From: Atriophallophorus winterbourni
Lineage: Eukaryota > Platyhelminthes > Trematoda > Plagiorchiida > Microphallidae
Direction of reading: 5' to 3'
Length of the DNA: 64,000 bases
NCBI GenBank assembly: GCA_013407085.1
Contig: JACCGJ010010096.1
Location: 1-64,000 of the forward strand
Part shown: positions 1 to 11,330 of the stretch, piece by piece
Layout: each line of letters opens with the position of its first letter
How positions within the stretch are numbered: the stretch's first letter is position 1
Program-made: the position numbers and the translations under genes
Notes under the pieces: generated by a model
Told to the model about the DNA's origin: nothing
What the model saw: the letters and a program-made list of their open reading frames with translations, nothing else
Databases searched by the model: none

Positions 1-36
1 GAATGATTTAACAAATTTAATTTTGCTCTTTTACAG

Positions 37-193
37 GTTCACTACTATTCGTTTGCCACAGAACGGATAAACCCCAATCTCTATGTGGACGGCAATGTGT
101 GTCTATCTTTGCTTGGCACGTGGGCGGGCAAAGGAACCGAGAACTGGGATCCCGTAACCTCGAACCTCTTGCAGCTAGTGGTTTCGATACAAG
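37..193 (+). CDS. UBE2O: UBE2O-type ubiquitin-conjugating enzyme, internal exon (UBC domain core)
   Basis: The exon begins after an acceptor ending TTTTACAG and ends at the donor G|GTAAGG. It encodes the central UBC fold from [16 protein letters not shown] to [14 protein letters not shown] followed by [10 protein letters not shown] is the E2 active-site region; the Cys codon at 100-102 is the thioester cysteine by analogy with UBE2O. UBE2O is an unusually large hybrid E2/E3 enzyme, and the GTW after the cysteine is typical of it rather than of small E2s. The exon ends in phase 1 and joins the next exon in frame (GG|GT gives Gly). The start of the gene lies left of the window. BIRC6 is the main alternative, but the downstream exons fit UBE2O better. 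Confidence 0.9.
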
Positions 194-1331
194 GTAAGGC
201 TTTAGATGGTTATACATTCAACGCGCATCACTTCCTTGTGTGCTCACCAATATTTCGTCTGGTATGATTGTTTCTGGTTCAACATTGTCGATTCAATTTT
301 ACTTGCTGGCTTGATCCCCCGGAATCCTTGAATGGTCGTTGGTCTCTCTATTGAATTTCATGGTAGCATTCATGTCCATTCGTGTTGAAGTGCTCACATC
401 CACTGCACGTGTATTTGTAATTTTGATGCTCATCCGGTGTGAATGCATCCGGATTAATTTCGGTGAGACTAGCAACTACGGTGCGGTAGTTAACAGGGTT
501 ATGCCGTGATGCCAGTGATAAACACTTTGCAACACTTACTTTACTTTTGTGTGGCTGGTTTTACGTTCGGCTTAGTCGGTTTCATTGATGCCTCCAACGC
601 GTGTCGATCTGAGGCGATATCGTTGCAAATCACTATCCGGTCTGGTTCCCACCTTCGAACACCGTAGACATTACATAGTCCCAGGGCATCTACATCCTTC
701 TATATAGTTGACAGCCAGGTCTCCACTTGACTTCAATGTTGCCAAGTACGAGCAAGTTTCGTGAGCACGGAGTCTGTATTTTGGAGGACATGTGAACCAG
801 TACAGTATTTGCAGCAGCCAACCCTTTGGATGATTGACACCCACCAAGTCACGCTATCAACCTAAATTAAGTGATGGATTTTTAACATCCTCGTTTTTCC
901 CCACTTACACCACAGCACTAGCTTCGTGTCTTCGGGTTTTTTAAGTGAACGCAGTCAGATTTCGATTATTGACTACACTTTCATTATTACTTCCGCTGTG
1001 GATGATTTTCGTCACCCGAATGGTAGAGATGTTTGGACTCCTCTGCTAGAGACGTTGCAATGGGGTTCCATATACCTCGAGAAAGTGGAGCAAAGTTGAT
1101 TTGTGAAATGACTGTTCGTCAAGGTGAAATTACACTCCACTACCGGTTTCTGGCTGTTTGCCGTCATCAGGTGGAGACTTGACTTGACTTACTGACTTAA
1201 ACCCTTGAGTTCCTGGAGGAACAGTGGAGACAGTAAGATTAATTTCAGTGAACACACAATGCACGTGCAAATGTTGATCAAGGTCCAAGCTTGATGTTGG
1301 ACTTCTTAACTTTGTTTTTTCTCTCTCTCAG
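194..1331 (+). other. UBE2O intron with nested repeats
   Basis: GT-AG intron between two UBC exons. About 1134-1260 is a copy of the roughly 240-bp dispersed repeat also found at 24.4, 59.7-60.3 and 62.4-62.7 kb. Within that copy sits a 45-bp fragment (1179-1223) of the 3' end of an RTE retrotransposon. The remainder shows no ORF or motif I recognise. Confidence 0.7.
1179..1223 (-). mobile_element. Extremely 5'-truncated RTE insertion (45 bp)
   Basis: On the minus strand this fragment matches the last bases of the RTE at 34643-38103 (38066-38102): GTTCCTCCAGGAACTCAAGG, then TTAAGTCAGTAAGTC, with extra AAGTC units in the tail. It is flanked by the 8-bp direct repeat GTGGAGAC (1171-1178 and 1224-1231), a target-site duplication that interrupts a dispersed repeat. 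Confidence 0.8.
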
Positions 1332-1533
1332 GTCTCATTCTGAACGCGGAGCCGTACTTCAACGAGGCTGGATTCGAGGCTTGTCGTGGGGCACCAGAAT
1401 CCCTGGAACGCAGTCGTGTGTACAATGAATCTGTCGTGGCCACCCTTGTGCAGTCCACCCTCAGTCTGCTTCGAAAGCCGTTGCCTGTGTTTGAACAAGA
1501 AATTGTTCGTCACTTCAAGCGGTGTGCCACCAA
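1332..1533 (+). CDS. UBE2O: UBE2O-type enzyme, penultimate exon (end of UBC domain)
   Basis: The exon follows a pyrimidine-rich acceptor (CTCTCTCTCAG) and ends at AA|GTATGT. It reads LILNAEPYFNEAGFEACRG, then LLRKPLPVFEQEIVRHFKR. The EPYFNEAGFE block and the FEQEI..HF helix are the C-terminal part of the UBE2O-class UBC fold. Entry in phase 1 and exit in phase 2 fit both neighbouring exons exactly. The preceding intron of about 1.1 kb holds a dispersed repeat and a tiny RTE insertion. Confidence 0.92.
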
Positions 1534-1748
1534 GTATGTTTATTATCTATTTTGTTTAATGTACCGTCCTGTTTACTTGTGACGGAATAAGAACAACACG
1601 TTTATCTGAAACAGGCTGTTAAGGTGACCAAGAATTATTTGGAGACGTAATCGATTTTTTAATGTTGTTTAGCTATATGCTTTTGCTATTATGAGGATTT
1701 AGGTTCAGTCTATCCTCAACGTGCTTTGTGCTGTGCGGCTAACACCGT

Positions 1749-1951
1749 GCTAAATTGATTGGCCAGAGGTAGTGAGCTGTATGCTGAAACAGGCTGTAGT
1801 CCCACTACCATTTCCTGTTCCTTTTTCTTCCTCATATCTGTCTAGCCCTGGGCATCCTGATAGTATCTTAGCCCACGTGCAATCTGGGACTATGCGGCAC
1901 TTTGCCTGGATCAGGCTTGTGCTTTCATACCATACCATACTTAAAGTAAGC
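1749..1951 (-). repeat. Dispersed repeat R3, inverted copy left of the last UBE2O exon
   Basis: Its reverse complement aligns nearly end to end with 3270-3466. Shared landmarks are GGTATGGTATGAAAGCACAAG, AGTGCCGCA, GGGCTAAGATACT, CTAGACAGATATGAG and CAGCATACAGCTCACTACC. It lies in the last UBE2O intron. Confidence 0.8.
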
Positions 1952-2117
1952 GCAGAGCCGGAACTAAACGACCTTGACACCATTTATTCCTTATTAAAAT
2001 ATTTTATTATTCCTCACTATCTGCATCACATTTCACTCATCACGCCCATTTGTTTGAAGCAGGCGATGTGCATAGCTCTTTCTGGATTACAGGTGTATTA
2101 TCATCTTTCATCCACAG

Positions 2118-2349
2118 ATACGCATTGCTCCTGGAATTCTGGTCATCGTTGGACGAAGAAGAACTTGCTAAGCGTAGAGCAGAACAACGCACCAGCCAGT
2201 CCTCTACCACGCTTCCCGCACTTCCGGAATTTCCTCTCGCTCCAGTAACCAAAGGTTTCCAAATCTCCGTGCGTCGTAACCGATTGGCATTTCTAGACCT
2301 GGTAGCCTCACTGCCGGATCTGGAGCAGCCTGCTGACCATCAGTCGTAA
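2118..2349 (+). CDS. UBE2O: UBE2O-type enzyme, terminal exon with stop codon
   Basis: The exon follows the acceptor TCATCCACAG; its first base completes a Lys codon begun in the previous exon. It encodes KYALLLEFWSSLDEEELAKR and a low-complexity tail ending in SLPDLEQPADHQS, with TAA at 2347-2349. The tail after the UBC fold varies in UBE2O homologues, so only the exon chain and phase support it. No canonical AATAAA was seen in the following 250 bases. The exon lies between two inverted copies of a 195-bp repeat (1749-1951 and 3270-3466). Confidence 0.88.
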
Positions 2350-3269
2350 ACCACTTTTCTCTTTCTCTGGAATTTATTCTTAGTCTATTTTTGAACTTAT
2401 TTTTCCAGACTATCGTTTGTGTTGTCACGGAAGAGCCGAGGTCTTCTTCCTGCCGATGCAATGATTTTCCATTTAGTTTTGAGCAATTTTCGAGTGATGT
2501 GTGGTAAAGATTGTGAACACGAGTTGTTTCTTTTCGTTTTGAATTAATGCTTCGTTATTTGACGGGTGGAATGCATTCCCCATAACACGCTTGCTATCAG
2601 TTTAGTACAGTCGTGTGCAATTCCTCTCTACATGGGTATCAAGTTATGGGTGTGCGCTCCAGACAAGCCCCGTTAAAAACGCCAAATGGGGTACTGAAGA
2701 AAGCCATTTTTGTTTGGATTTCATCTGTTTCAACGAGCCACAACACAGCTATGCTTGACACCAAAGACGCGTGGATACACTGGTCTGATCAAGATCAAAT
2801 CACACGCTTGCCTTTGTTGCTGGAAATTTGTGTACACGATACAAGTCGGAAGGTCGTATAATCACGTGCCACTTAGACAATGTATCCCGATAAATTCCTC
2901 AACGATGCCCTCGAGAGCGAATTTCGTTCTATTCATGTACACCCATCATATGCTGGTAGCGGACAATAGCAAGACGCGGCAAACGTCGCCAAGTTAGACA
3001 TTCCGATTGTTCATTTTAACGTGGTATCATCCACAATATACGATGTGCTTTTTACTTTAAGCCCCGTTACCGGCTCACTGTGATGAGATACGCAACATTT
3101 AATCAGTGTACACAACGCCGCGATGATAGATAGTAAATATTTGACTATTTCAAATTGGCGCTTAAAACTCATTACGAATGCCACGCGTTTCACTCAAAAT
3201 ATTTTAATCGAGTTAATCGTTCCTTCTGCCTGATAAAAGGGGTGACGATCTCACCGGTAGTATTCTCTC
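2350..3269. other. Spacer 3' of UBE2O, no gene recognised
   Basis: Presumed 3' UTR and intergenic sequence. Short ORFs here show no recognisable motifs and no compositional change. Nothing else could be supported. Confidence 0.5.
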
Positions 3270-3466
3270 TAGAGGTATGGTATGGTATGAAAGCACAAGC
3301 CTGATGCAGACAAAGTGCCGCACAGTCAGAGACTTTGTGGGCTAAGATACTGTCAGGTTGCCCAGGCCTAGACAGATATGAGAAAGGAAATAGAAATGGT
3401 AGTGAGACTCCAACGTGCTTCAGCATACAGCTCACTACCGGTGGCCAATCAATATAGCACGGCTAG
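3270..3466 (+). repeat. Dispersed repeat R3, inverted copy right of the last UBE2O exon
   Basis: Partner arm of 1749-1951 in opposite orientation, about 1.3 kb away. A further degenerate copy in the same orientation is at about 5490-5650 and a short one at 8375-8440. A minus-strand fragment is likely at 10484-10545. Confidence 0.8.
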
Positions 3467-4194
3467 GCGCATAGCACAGAAATGCTGCACGATTGCACAT
3501 CCAAGCTCTCTAGAGCAACCAATTGGGGTTCCTCTGTATTGTTCTTTCCCATCTTCACTTGGCATATACGAATAATTTAGCGAAACATGCCACTCTGCTG
3601 CAGATATAAAATATGGAATCGTCTCATGCCTCTCGATCATCGATTCACATTACCTTATATCCGCGGTATGTGAGTTGCCCTTAATCTGGAATTTTAAAAA
3701 TACCTGCGACAGATATTTCAATTTAGGTGGTAAGATCTTGTCTGGGTCACCACTGAACTGGATCTTGGTGTCTAGATTTCGTTACCTCGAACCGTGGAAG
3801 TATTTTAAAACCAATGTTAATAATGCCTGCAGTATATTGGGTGTGTTAAAGTGTATATTACTGAGCAATATATTTGGATAGATTTTGACACAAGAATAAC
3901 AGATATTAGATGTAGAATGCTCCGCTTCTTCTTTTTAATGCATTCCACAGATAACACCTTTAAGTTGTACGACCAAACTTATCTACGAAATCAAGCGCGA
4001 TGGTTGTCCGAGTTTTTAGATTGGGCAAACGTCCGGAGAACTTTGCACTAGGATAAAAAAATAGAAAACAAATTGGAAAACAGCCCCGCATTTCCAGTGA
4101 ATATCTATCACAAATTCTACTTTAGCTGAACATGTCACAGTGTTGATCTTGCTAACACGGAAGTGATAAGGTGATAAGGAAAGACTTCACGCTG

Positions 4195-4475
4195 AGGCGA
4201 TTGAAACTGCAAATACTGGTGCGAATGCGGTCAACTAGGTAGATGGGGCGGATATCTCCACAATCTGGCGTATGGTTCTGCACTGGGTATGGATTAGCAT
4301 GCGTAACCCTTAATCTGCACACGAATTACGTAAGGAAGCTAATCAGGTAAATTAGGATTGGTCAGGTAAAAGCAATTTAAACCAGAACCCTGTTCATACT
4401 GACACCCATGGTTTGACGAACCTTTTACCTGAATAGCGGGATGCCACCAAAATATGCTGTAACCGATTCATTGTC
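4195..4475 (+). repeat. Foldback repeat family, internal part plus right end (degenerate)
   Basis: 4229-4290 resembles 7319-7380 inside the foldback element (shared GGTAGATGGGGC / TCTCCACAATCTGGCG). 4380-4475 resembles its right terminal repeat (ACTGACACCC..GGT.TGACGAA, then CTGTAACCGATT). It is probably an internally deleted, diverged copy. Confidence 0.6.
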
Positions 4476-5146
4476 ATCTTTTTATGTATATAGCTGAGGT
4501 TTACTACCCAAACATAAACCCGGATGCTGCACTGTCGGAACTTCTCAACAGGAATTTGGCCAACCATGAGCGAATATCTGAGTTTCGGTTGCAAGCTTTT
4601 ATCCAGCGTGACCTCACATGGACCTTTAAGGCTTTGAACATATCGGGAAGAGTTCCTAACCAACATCTCTGGCCAACAATATCTGCTACACTTACTCCTA
4701 AAACTGGTAATCTCCATTGCCTTGATAGGTTCACTCAGCTCCCATATGTGAATGGGTCATCCAAGAGTTTGCTATTCCAATCTGATTAACAGTGACTTGT
4801 GTGAATGTTACTTTGATTCGTACCAACAATAGTTGGGTAAATAACTGCGACAGTCTAGCACCTTGTTATATTACCAATGTTGTGTGGTGCTAAAGAAACT
4901 TGCCCGAAGGGATCATAAGACCGGCCCTTTCTACAATGTTTCCATCATATCTCGATGTCAGACTGTACATTATACGATTGAATCCACTGAACTATCGGAT
5001 ATCTCACATTTCTGTATTCTCTTTGCGGATTACATTCCTGCATGAAACGACAGGAATGTTGGGTGTCGAACTTGCAACTCCGTACCACAAACCATTTAAC
5101 TCAGCACACACCGATCTGTAGTGTACACGTGTTTACAGAGATTCTT

Positions 5147-5275
5147 AGCCTCTTCGGTCGATACCGACCATTGATGCACATCACGAGCGCATGTGGGTTT
5201 CATGCTTCACAGCGTTTTAGATGATTAGAAAATCTCTCCCACTCCGATCCCAGAGACACGCAGTACTGGGCCGAT
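5147..5275 (-). mobile_element. LINE 3'-end fragment (zinc-finger LINE family)
   Basis: The sequence CTTCGGTCGATACCGACCAT followed by GCACATCACGAGCGC parallels 40192-40320, the end of the minus-strand LINE there (CTTCGGTCGATGTCGACCAT, then TACATCACAATCGCG). It therefore looks like a severely truncated copy of that LINE's 3' end. Confidence 0.6.
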
Positions 5276-5489
5276 CAGAGGTATTTTTACGCTGACGGTT
5301 ATTCACATGTAATCTTATGCTGTCATACGGCTCAGAATCGTGGTGGATTGCCACTGGCATTCAGACTCACATCTTACTTACAAAAGTGTAAATTCCATTT
5401 TAGTTGCAAAGGGATAGTCGTTAATGTATCTTATAGGAACTAACGAACAATGTTGCTCAACAGACTGAAAAAGCAAAATGTGCGTGCAT

Positions 5490-5650
5490 GCATGAGATCA
5501 CAAGCTTGATGCAGGTAAAGTGCCGCACAGTTATAGGCTGCATGTGAGCTAAAATACACTGATATTGCCCAGGCCGAGAAATGAAAATATGAATTCCAGC
5601 GTAATTTCGCCTGCAGCTCACTACCATGGGCGAACTAATGTAGCATTGCA
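5490..5650 (+). repeat. Dispersed repeat R3, degenerate copy
   Basis: Shares AAAGTGCCGCACAGT, GAGCTAA.ATAC, GCCCAGGCC and AGCTCACTACC in the same order as the copy at 3270-3466, with several gaps. Confidence 0.65.
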
Positions 5651-7005
5651 TTGGATGCATAACGTAGGCACATCCGTGCATAAAGCAAAATGACGGTGAA
5701 TTTGGCATATTTTGAGAATCGCAGAGAATTTTACAAACCGAGAAAGAAGCGGATTGATTTTTAATGCTATCTTCACGGTGTAAAAAAAATCGATTCAATT
5801 CAAGTTATCATTGCCACGCCTCCACCACAATGAACACTGATTTTTGTCCAAGGCTAAAAAACGGATCAATTATAAAATGCTCTTTTTAGGTAAAATGTGA
5901 TTTCGATCACATTCTTCGTCTGGTATTATTATCCACTGGTAATATCCGATCAGTTACTTTGGTTTTGACCTTGTACTTTGCAACGTGGTTAACCCATGCG
6001 ACCAATGATATAATGTTCTGCAACGGATGTCATTCACACCAAAACAATTAAGGGATTATCTCACATGTATTGGCGGTAGTGCGTCAAATGATCTTAATCT
6101 CGTCGGTCTATCTTAACAAGCTGATCGCCCGCCATGGCCAGTTAAGGATTGGTCCGATGAATGCAATTTAAACCCGTACTGACACCCTTGGTCTGAAGAA
6201 GCTTCTGTATCAGAAACGAAGCGTTACCAATAAATGACGCTCTAACCGAATCATTACAAACATTCTTTTTCATGAATATGAATTCCCGATCGGTCATTTT
6301 CACTAGATTGCTGATATTAGTTGATATATGCCGTGCCACATTGTCAAACCGGAACGAAGCATTAGTATCGAAAGGTATGTATTTGCACACGATTGAGATA
6401 TAGATCAATTGAATACGCTAGCTTGGAGTAAAAACAGACAAGTCAGTAATGTTCCTGAGTAAGACTGGAATGCGATTGAATCTAGTCGGCGTAGGTTTTC
6501 ATGAAGTTAGTGTGAAATTCTTTGAAGCATTCAACGACGAATTTGATTTTTTCGACCGGAGGCAAAATGGTTATTCTAAAAAGGAAAGATTAGTTTGGAA
6601 TGAAATTAAAATAGTTAATTACACGGTCGCACAGACATAAGAAATATGTTTGGAATTTGATGAGGGTCAACCAGACAAAAATGGAATGAAAGCTTAGTTG
6701 TGTGAACATGGCGATGACTGTTCATTCATTTATATGACAAGACAATTTATAAAATCGCGAAATATTCCGCATGGCAATCATGTTTATGAACTAAACAATA
6801 CAGGGTTTCCCAAAAAATGTATAAACACTTAAAATAATTGTAATATACACGATCCGCGAAAGCATAGTATTCAATAAAATATTGAACTACTGAAAACGTT
6901 TAAGTAACACAAACGTAGTAAATTCATACAAGCTACGACTTTTGATTTGATAAATGGAGGCGTCTTTTTGATTGGAATAAGTTTTTAGACCGACGGTGTA
7001 TTCAA
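5650..7005. other. Intergenic spacer with one foldback-end fragment
   Basis: 6125-6275 matches the right end of the foldback family (CTGACACCCTTGGTCTGAAG, then AAGCTTCTGTATCAG). The rest is AT-rich with no convincing coding signal. Confidence 0.5.
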
Positions 7006-7755
7006 AATGCAAGGAAATTTGTATTCAATCGGTTAGAGTAGTTTTTGGGCAACGTTTCACTTCTGACACAGAAGCTTCGTCATACCAAGGGTGATAGTCA
7101 GGAGGCGGTCGAAACAGACAATAACGAATACTTCACTTTGGGATTTAAAGCGAATCGAATATTCGCTTCACTTCGCCATTGCGAAGTGCACTTCGGATAT
7201 TCGCTTTGATACTATTCGCCATTGCGAAGGGCAGTTAGGGCACTTCGAAAATTCGCTTCGCTCCAAAAAAGTGACATTCGTTATTGTCTGGGTCGAAATT
7301 GCTAAGACAGGTCGACTGGCGGTCAATAAGGTGGATGGGGCAGAAATCTCCACAATCTGGCGCTCGGCACTGATGCGAAAGTAAATAGTTTTTATTCACC
7401 TTATACCTACTAGTTAATTAGATTTTTGTTTTTCTTCAAAAATAGCCTTAGCCCCGTTAGTTATGTACTTTTACGTATGTGGGCAGCTGTGTCAACTGAC
7501 CTTAACTGTGTTCACTTGTATCAGATTATCTTAAAAATGGACCACTGATCCTGGTCATTCCCACGAGATATGATACACTGTAGGCGTACTATAGGCTGTT
7601 TAGCGGTAAGGTCAAATAAATGGTAGTGGGTTGACTACTACTTAATCATGTTCCCTGTCCTGACTACCACCCTCGGTCTGACGAAGCTTCTGTGTCATAA
7701 GTGAAACGTTACCCAAAAACTACTCTCACCGATTGCACTCAAATTTCCTTGCATT
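7006..7755. mobile_element. Foldback / MITE-like element with 98-bp terminal inverted repeats
   Basis: 7006-7103 and 7658-7755 are inverted repeats starting AATGCAAGGAAATTT and running through AGAGTAGTTTTTGGG, AACGTTTCACTT and ACACAGAAGCTTCGTCA to AGTCAGGA. There are about ten mismatches over 98 bp. The 554-bp interior has short repeats built on ATTCGC / CACTTCG / CATTGCGAAG (7140-7270). No transposase is encoded, so this is non-autonomous. No clear target duplication was seen. Confidence 0.75.
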
Positions 7756-10575
7756 AGGAAGCGTCTTTTATTTTATACAGTTCTAAAAAGATTACTTTTT
7801 AAATGCACGGGATAAAATTCATTCCCAGTTTACGTGTATCATATTAAACATGACACGCTTGACGCTTAAAATGTTAGTTCTTCTATCTTTCTTGGCATCG
7901 TTTGGCGGTTATTATACTTCATGGATTTATAAATTGATTCTCGAGAAGAATATCGAAACGGTTATGCCAAACAACCCATTGCTTGAGGATATCTAGAAAC
8001 TTTAGTTGGATATTTCACGAACAGGTCTTATTCTTTTGTTGCAACGTTTAAAATACTGCCGTTAAGCCTTAGACGTATAAAAAAATATGTCATGATTTAC
8101 AAACAAATGTAACTGGCGAGGTATTAAGGCAATCACATGAAGACGAGGCTTGAAAGGACTGCGTATCTTCTACAGCGTTTGAAGTTTGCAACGTGACGGT
8201 CGACTAATCACCACAGGGCATTGAAGTATGGTACTAGAATTAAAGGACCATACCCAATCAATCGTCAGCGATTGCGACCACGACATATTTCTGTCAAATG
8301 AGAGCTATGTTTTTTAAAACAGATCGACGTCTTCTGTATAAAATTAGTAGACTGGAACCTCTCAACTTGTTGCGCGCTCAATGACAGCATGTGGGCTGAG
8401 ATACTGCCAGGTCGCCCTGGTTTAGACAAATGCAAAAATGCATATTTTCAGCGCCGGGAGCCCGGTAATTGTGGAAAATTTTTTGTAGATGTTAGCTGTG
8501 TAGCTGCTCGACTGTAATCTTACGCGGAGGTTATTTTATCTAAGTATAAATTTCGGCACGACCCAACGAAACTTTGCATGCAATCTTTGAACCATCGATC
8601 GAATAAAGTTAAAATCTTGGAATCCATCGTAGGCAGAAATGTCTCAAACTACGAGAATGTTGTCATTAAGACAGATATGGAGAATTTCTCGAAGGATTTG
8701 ACACGTAGTCATCGATTGTGTGTAAACAAGCAAAGTGTACAATCAGTTTTTCGTTCAACGGATTGTAAAGTAAAGCACAGCAATAGCTGAGATTTTTTAA
8801 AATTGAAAATTATAACAATAAACATAAATTGTTTTCACAAGTCGCAAGCAATCCGCACCAGCCAAAAGTATGTTTCAGTTTTGTACAAATGGAAGTAGGT
8901 CAATGAGTTAATTCTACACCAAATATTTAAATAAAAATGTGAACTTTTATATGATTGCTCAACCGTAAAATTTCAGTGCGATCGATTATAATTAGCTTAA
9001 TTTAGATTTATCTATAAGAGAAAATAAGTATCAGCTTGAAGCCAATGTACGCTTTGTCTTCTTGTACGGCTTATTTTCAACCTGTAAAACTTGCATAGTA
9101 TATGTCATGCTACATTTCACCGAAAACATTTGACGTTTTGCAACAATTTGCTTCATATGAAGGACTAATGCTTATTATTACAAAGCATATTAAAAGTTCG
9201 TTGTAACGATATTTTTTCGCTAGTTTGGCTCGATGCAACTTTTCTGAAGAGAAAATATCAAAAATTCGTGGCTACATTGAAATCATATTAGCATTTGATG
9301 TAGCGTATACGGTGATAAATTGATTGCCATCGATTGTGAGACGCGTGCGAGAACAGGTTGAATTCTAACCGGCTTTATCCCTTGTTACAAACCTGTCTAG
9401 ACATGGCAAACCAGACAATATCTCCGAATGCGTGCAGTTCATGTGTGAGAGGGTTTTCGCTTTGTTCCAATGCTGATGTATTTTTTTCGCAAACAGTTAG
9501 ATTCTAATCTTGGAAAATCCGCCAAATGAATGGAGGCAATCAAAGCCTTAGTAAAGCGCGAGTGTTAAGGAATTCAAGAAAAGGAAAATGATCATTTTGG
9601 AAGATCGAATTCTTGACCTGCCACGCTAATCTGTCTGAGAAAGATTTTGTATGCTTTGAGTGCCCCTATCTTACATTCCACCAATGTGGTAAATCGCGCT
9701 GACCTGATCATAGTGTGTTCACCTCATATGGAAGTAAACGAAACATAGCTAGATATTGTTAAACCGAGCTTTCGAATTTCGTTTCAATTATTAAACAAAC
9801 ACTGACAGGGACGCAACTTTAGAACAATCCAGTCATGTTTCGCAACAGTGAACGTGTTATGCTGGCAAATAAAACATAAAGCGTGGGCTTGGAATAACTT
9901 AGTGCACATTGACCAAATCTAGCTTAGTGATCCGATCTAGTCCGTCTGAGAGAACTACAACTATGAAATAATAGCGAGATAAACCACGTGTGATGTTGGC
10001 ACCAATTTAGTGGGGTTAGATTCAAAACATTCTTCATACGATGTCCACAAGATATTTTGCAGGACCTAACATTTCGGTTATCGAAGTTCACAACGATAAG
10101 CAGCATCCGACTGCTCTGTACCGGTGTCACAGCATGATCTCCCCCAACGGCATAGACTTTAGTAAACTCGAGGAAAATGTGTTTCACCTTGCCTCCTCGG
10201 CAGTTGGTTTACAGTAGGTCCGCTTCGCAACTTATCTTTAGTACCAAGAGTTCACTTTTTTACGAATGTTTTTGTATACAAATGCGACCACAACAAGTTA
10301 CACGTGCAAAACCATGGAACCACAGGGACGAATCATCATCCTGAATGATATCATTTTACTAGTTGATTGTCATGCACACATTGTGACAATTTACTGAAGA
10401 CTGCTTTCCGTCCTCCTTCCAGCCGACTGACTGGGCCTAGTTAGCAAGTCTGTTGATGGGTGAACCTAAAATGTTACACTATCGTAAACCGATGTCAGCC
10501 CACGTGCGACACCTCGTCTAGAATAAGGCTTGTAATTTCCTACAAGTCATACATATAAACTGATATTATACCTAC
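7756..10575. other. Spacer between convergent UBE2O and ALT genes
   Basis: Contains short degenerate R3 fragments (8375-8440, 10484-10545). The terminal exon of the aminotransferase gene should lie here, but no segment with an acceptor and a convincing match to the family C-terminus was found. Nothing else recognised. Confidence 0.45.
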
Positions 10576-10688
10576 CGAAAATGATAGGTTCCATCCACTT
10601 GTCCGAATCCCGAACCGGGTACAACACACACGCCTTTCTCTTCCAGAAACTGCATGCAGTAGAAAAAGTCCGGTTTTTGACCAAGAGC
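10576..10688 (-). CDS. GPT: Alanine aminotransferase, exon 8 of those found
   Basis: Acceptor AAACAG, donor CG|GTAGGT. Encodes [19 protein letters not shown] then [19 protein letters not shown]. The [16 protein letters not shown] block is a signature of alanine aminotransferases; the final Arg corresponds to the residue that binds the substrate carboxylate in this fold. Codon phase leaves two bases of the last Arg for a further exon of about 28 codons that was not found. It is separated from exon 7 by a 5-kb intron holding the CR1-like LINE. Confidence 0.92.
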
Positions 10689-11330
10689 CTGTTTACGCAA
10701 TGGAATGAGTTAAATCGACTGAGGGCAAAAAAGCATTCGCGTTTGGTAAATTTTGCAATGTTTGTGTCGACTAAACAAAGAAAACATGTAAACTTAGAAA
10801 GATGACACCTCAGCAAACTAAGTTACCCACATATTGAGAAAAATTAGACAGAATAACATCGGTGAACTAGACTGATAAATGCAAGCGTCGGCTGCATGGT
10901 ATTACAATCTCACGACGCTGTCTTCCGCTAATTTTCGACACCCGAACCTCATGAGTAATAACAATCAAACCGCAAATATGCATTTTCCGTTCGCAATGTG
11001 CAACTGTGGTACAGTTTACCTACTCATGTGGTACAATCTGGAACTGTTGAAGTTTTCAAAAAATCACTAGATATCCACATGGAAAAGTATGTTTTTTATG
11101 TTTGACAATAATCTAACAATATTTTGATATTTTTTACCATCCGACCCGATGTACATTTTTGTGGGTCTTGTAAAGCATAGCTTTTTACCTGCATATAATC
11201 TATGAATAAATCTATGAATAAGAAATGGAGAACAATGAATTCAAACAGCATACTGGAAGATCACAAAGCCTTGAAACGTAATACATGCTGAGCCACATCA
11301 TTAGTCAATACGTGTTACTGTCTGATCGAT

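Noticed and set aside
9050..9125. Segment with MTYTMQVLQVENK after an AG as the ALT last exon
   Set aside because: Phase and a starting Met-Thr fit, but it lacks the Leu-Pro-Pro and the final helix expected of the family.
10140..10260. Segment with EFTKVYA as ALT C-terminus
   Set aside because: The preceding residues need a frameshift and no acceptor fits.
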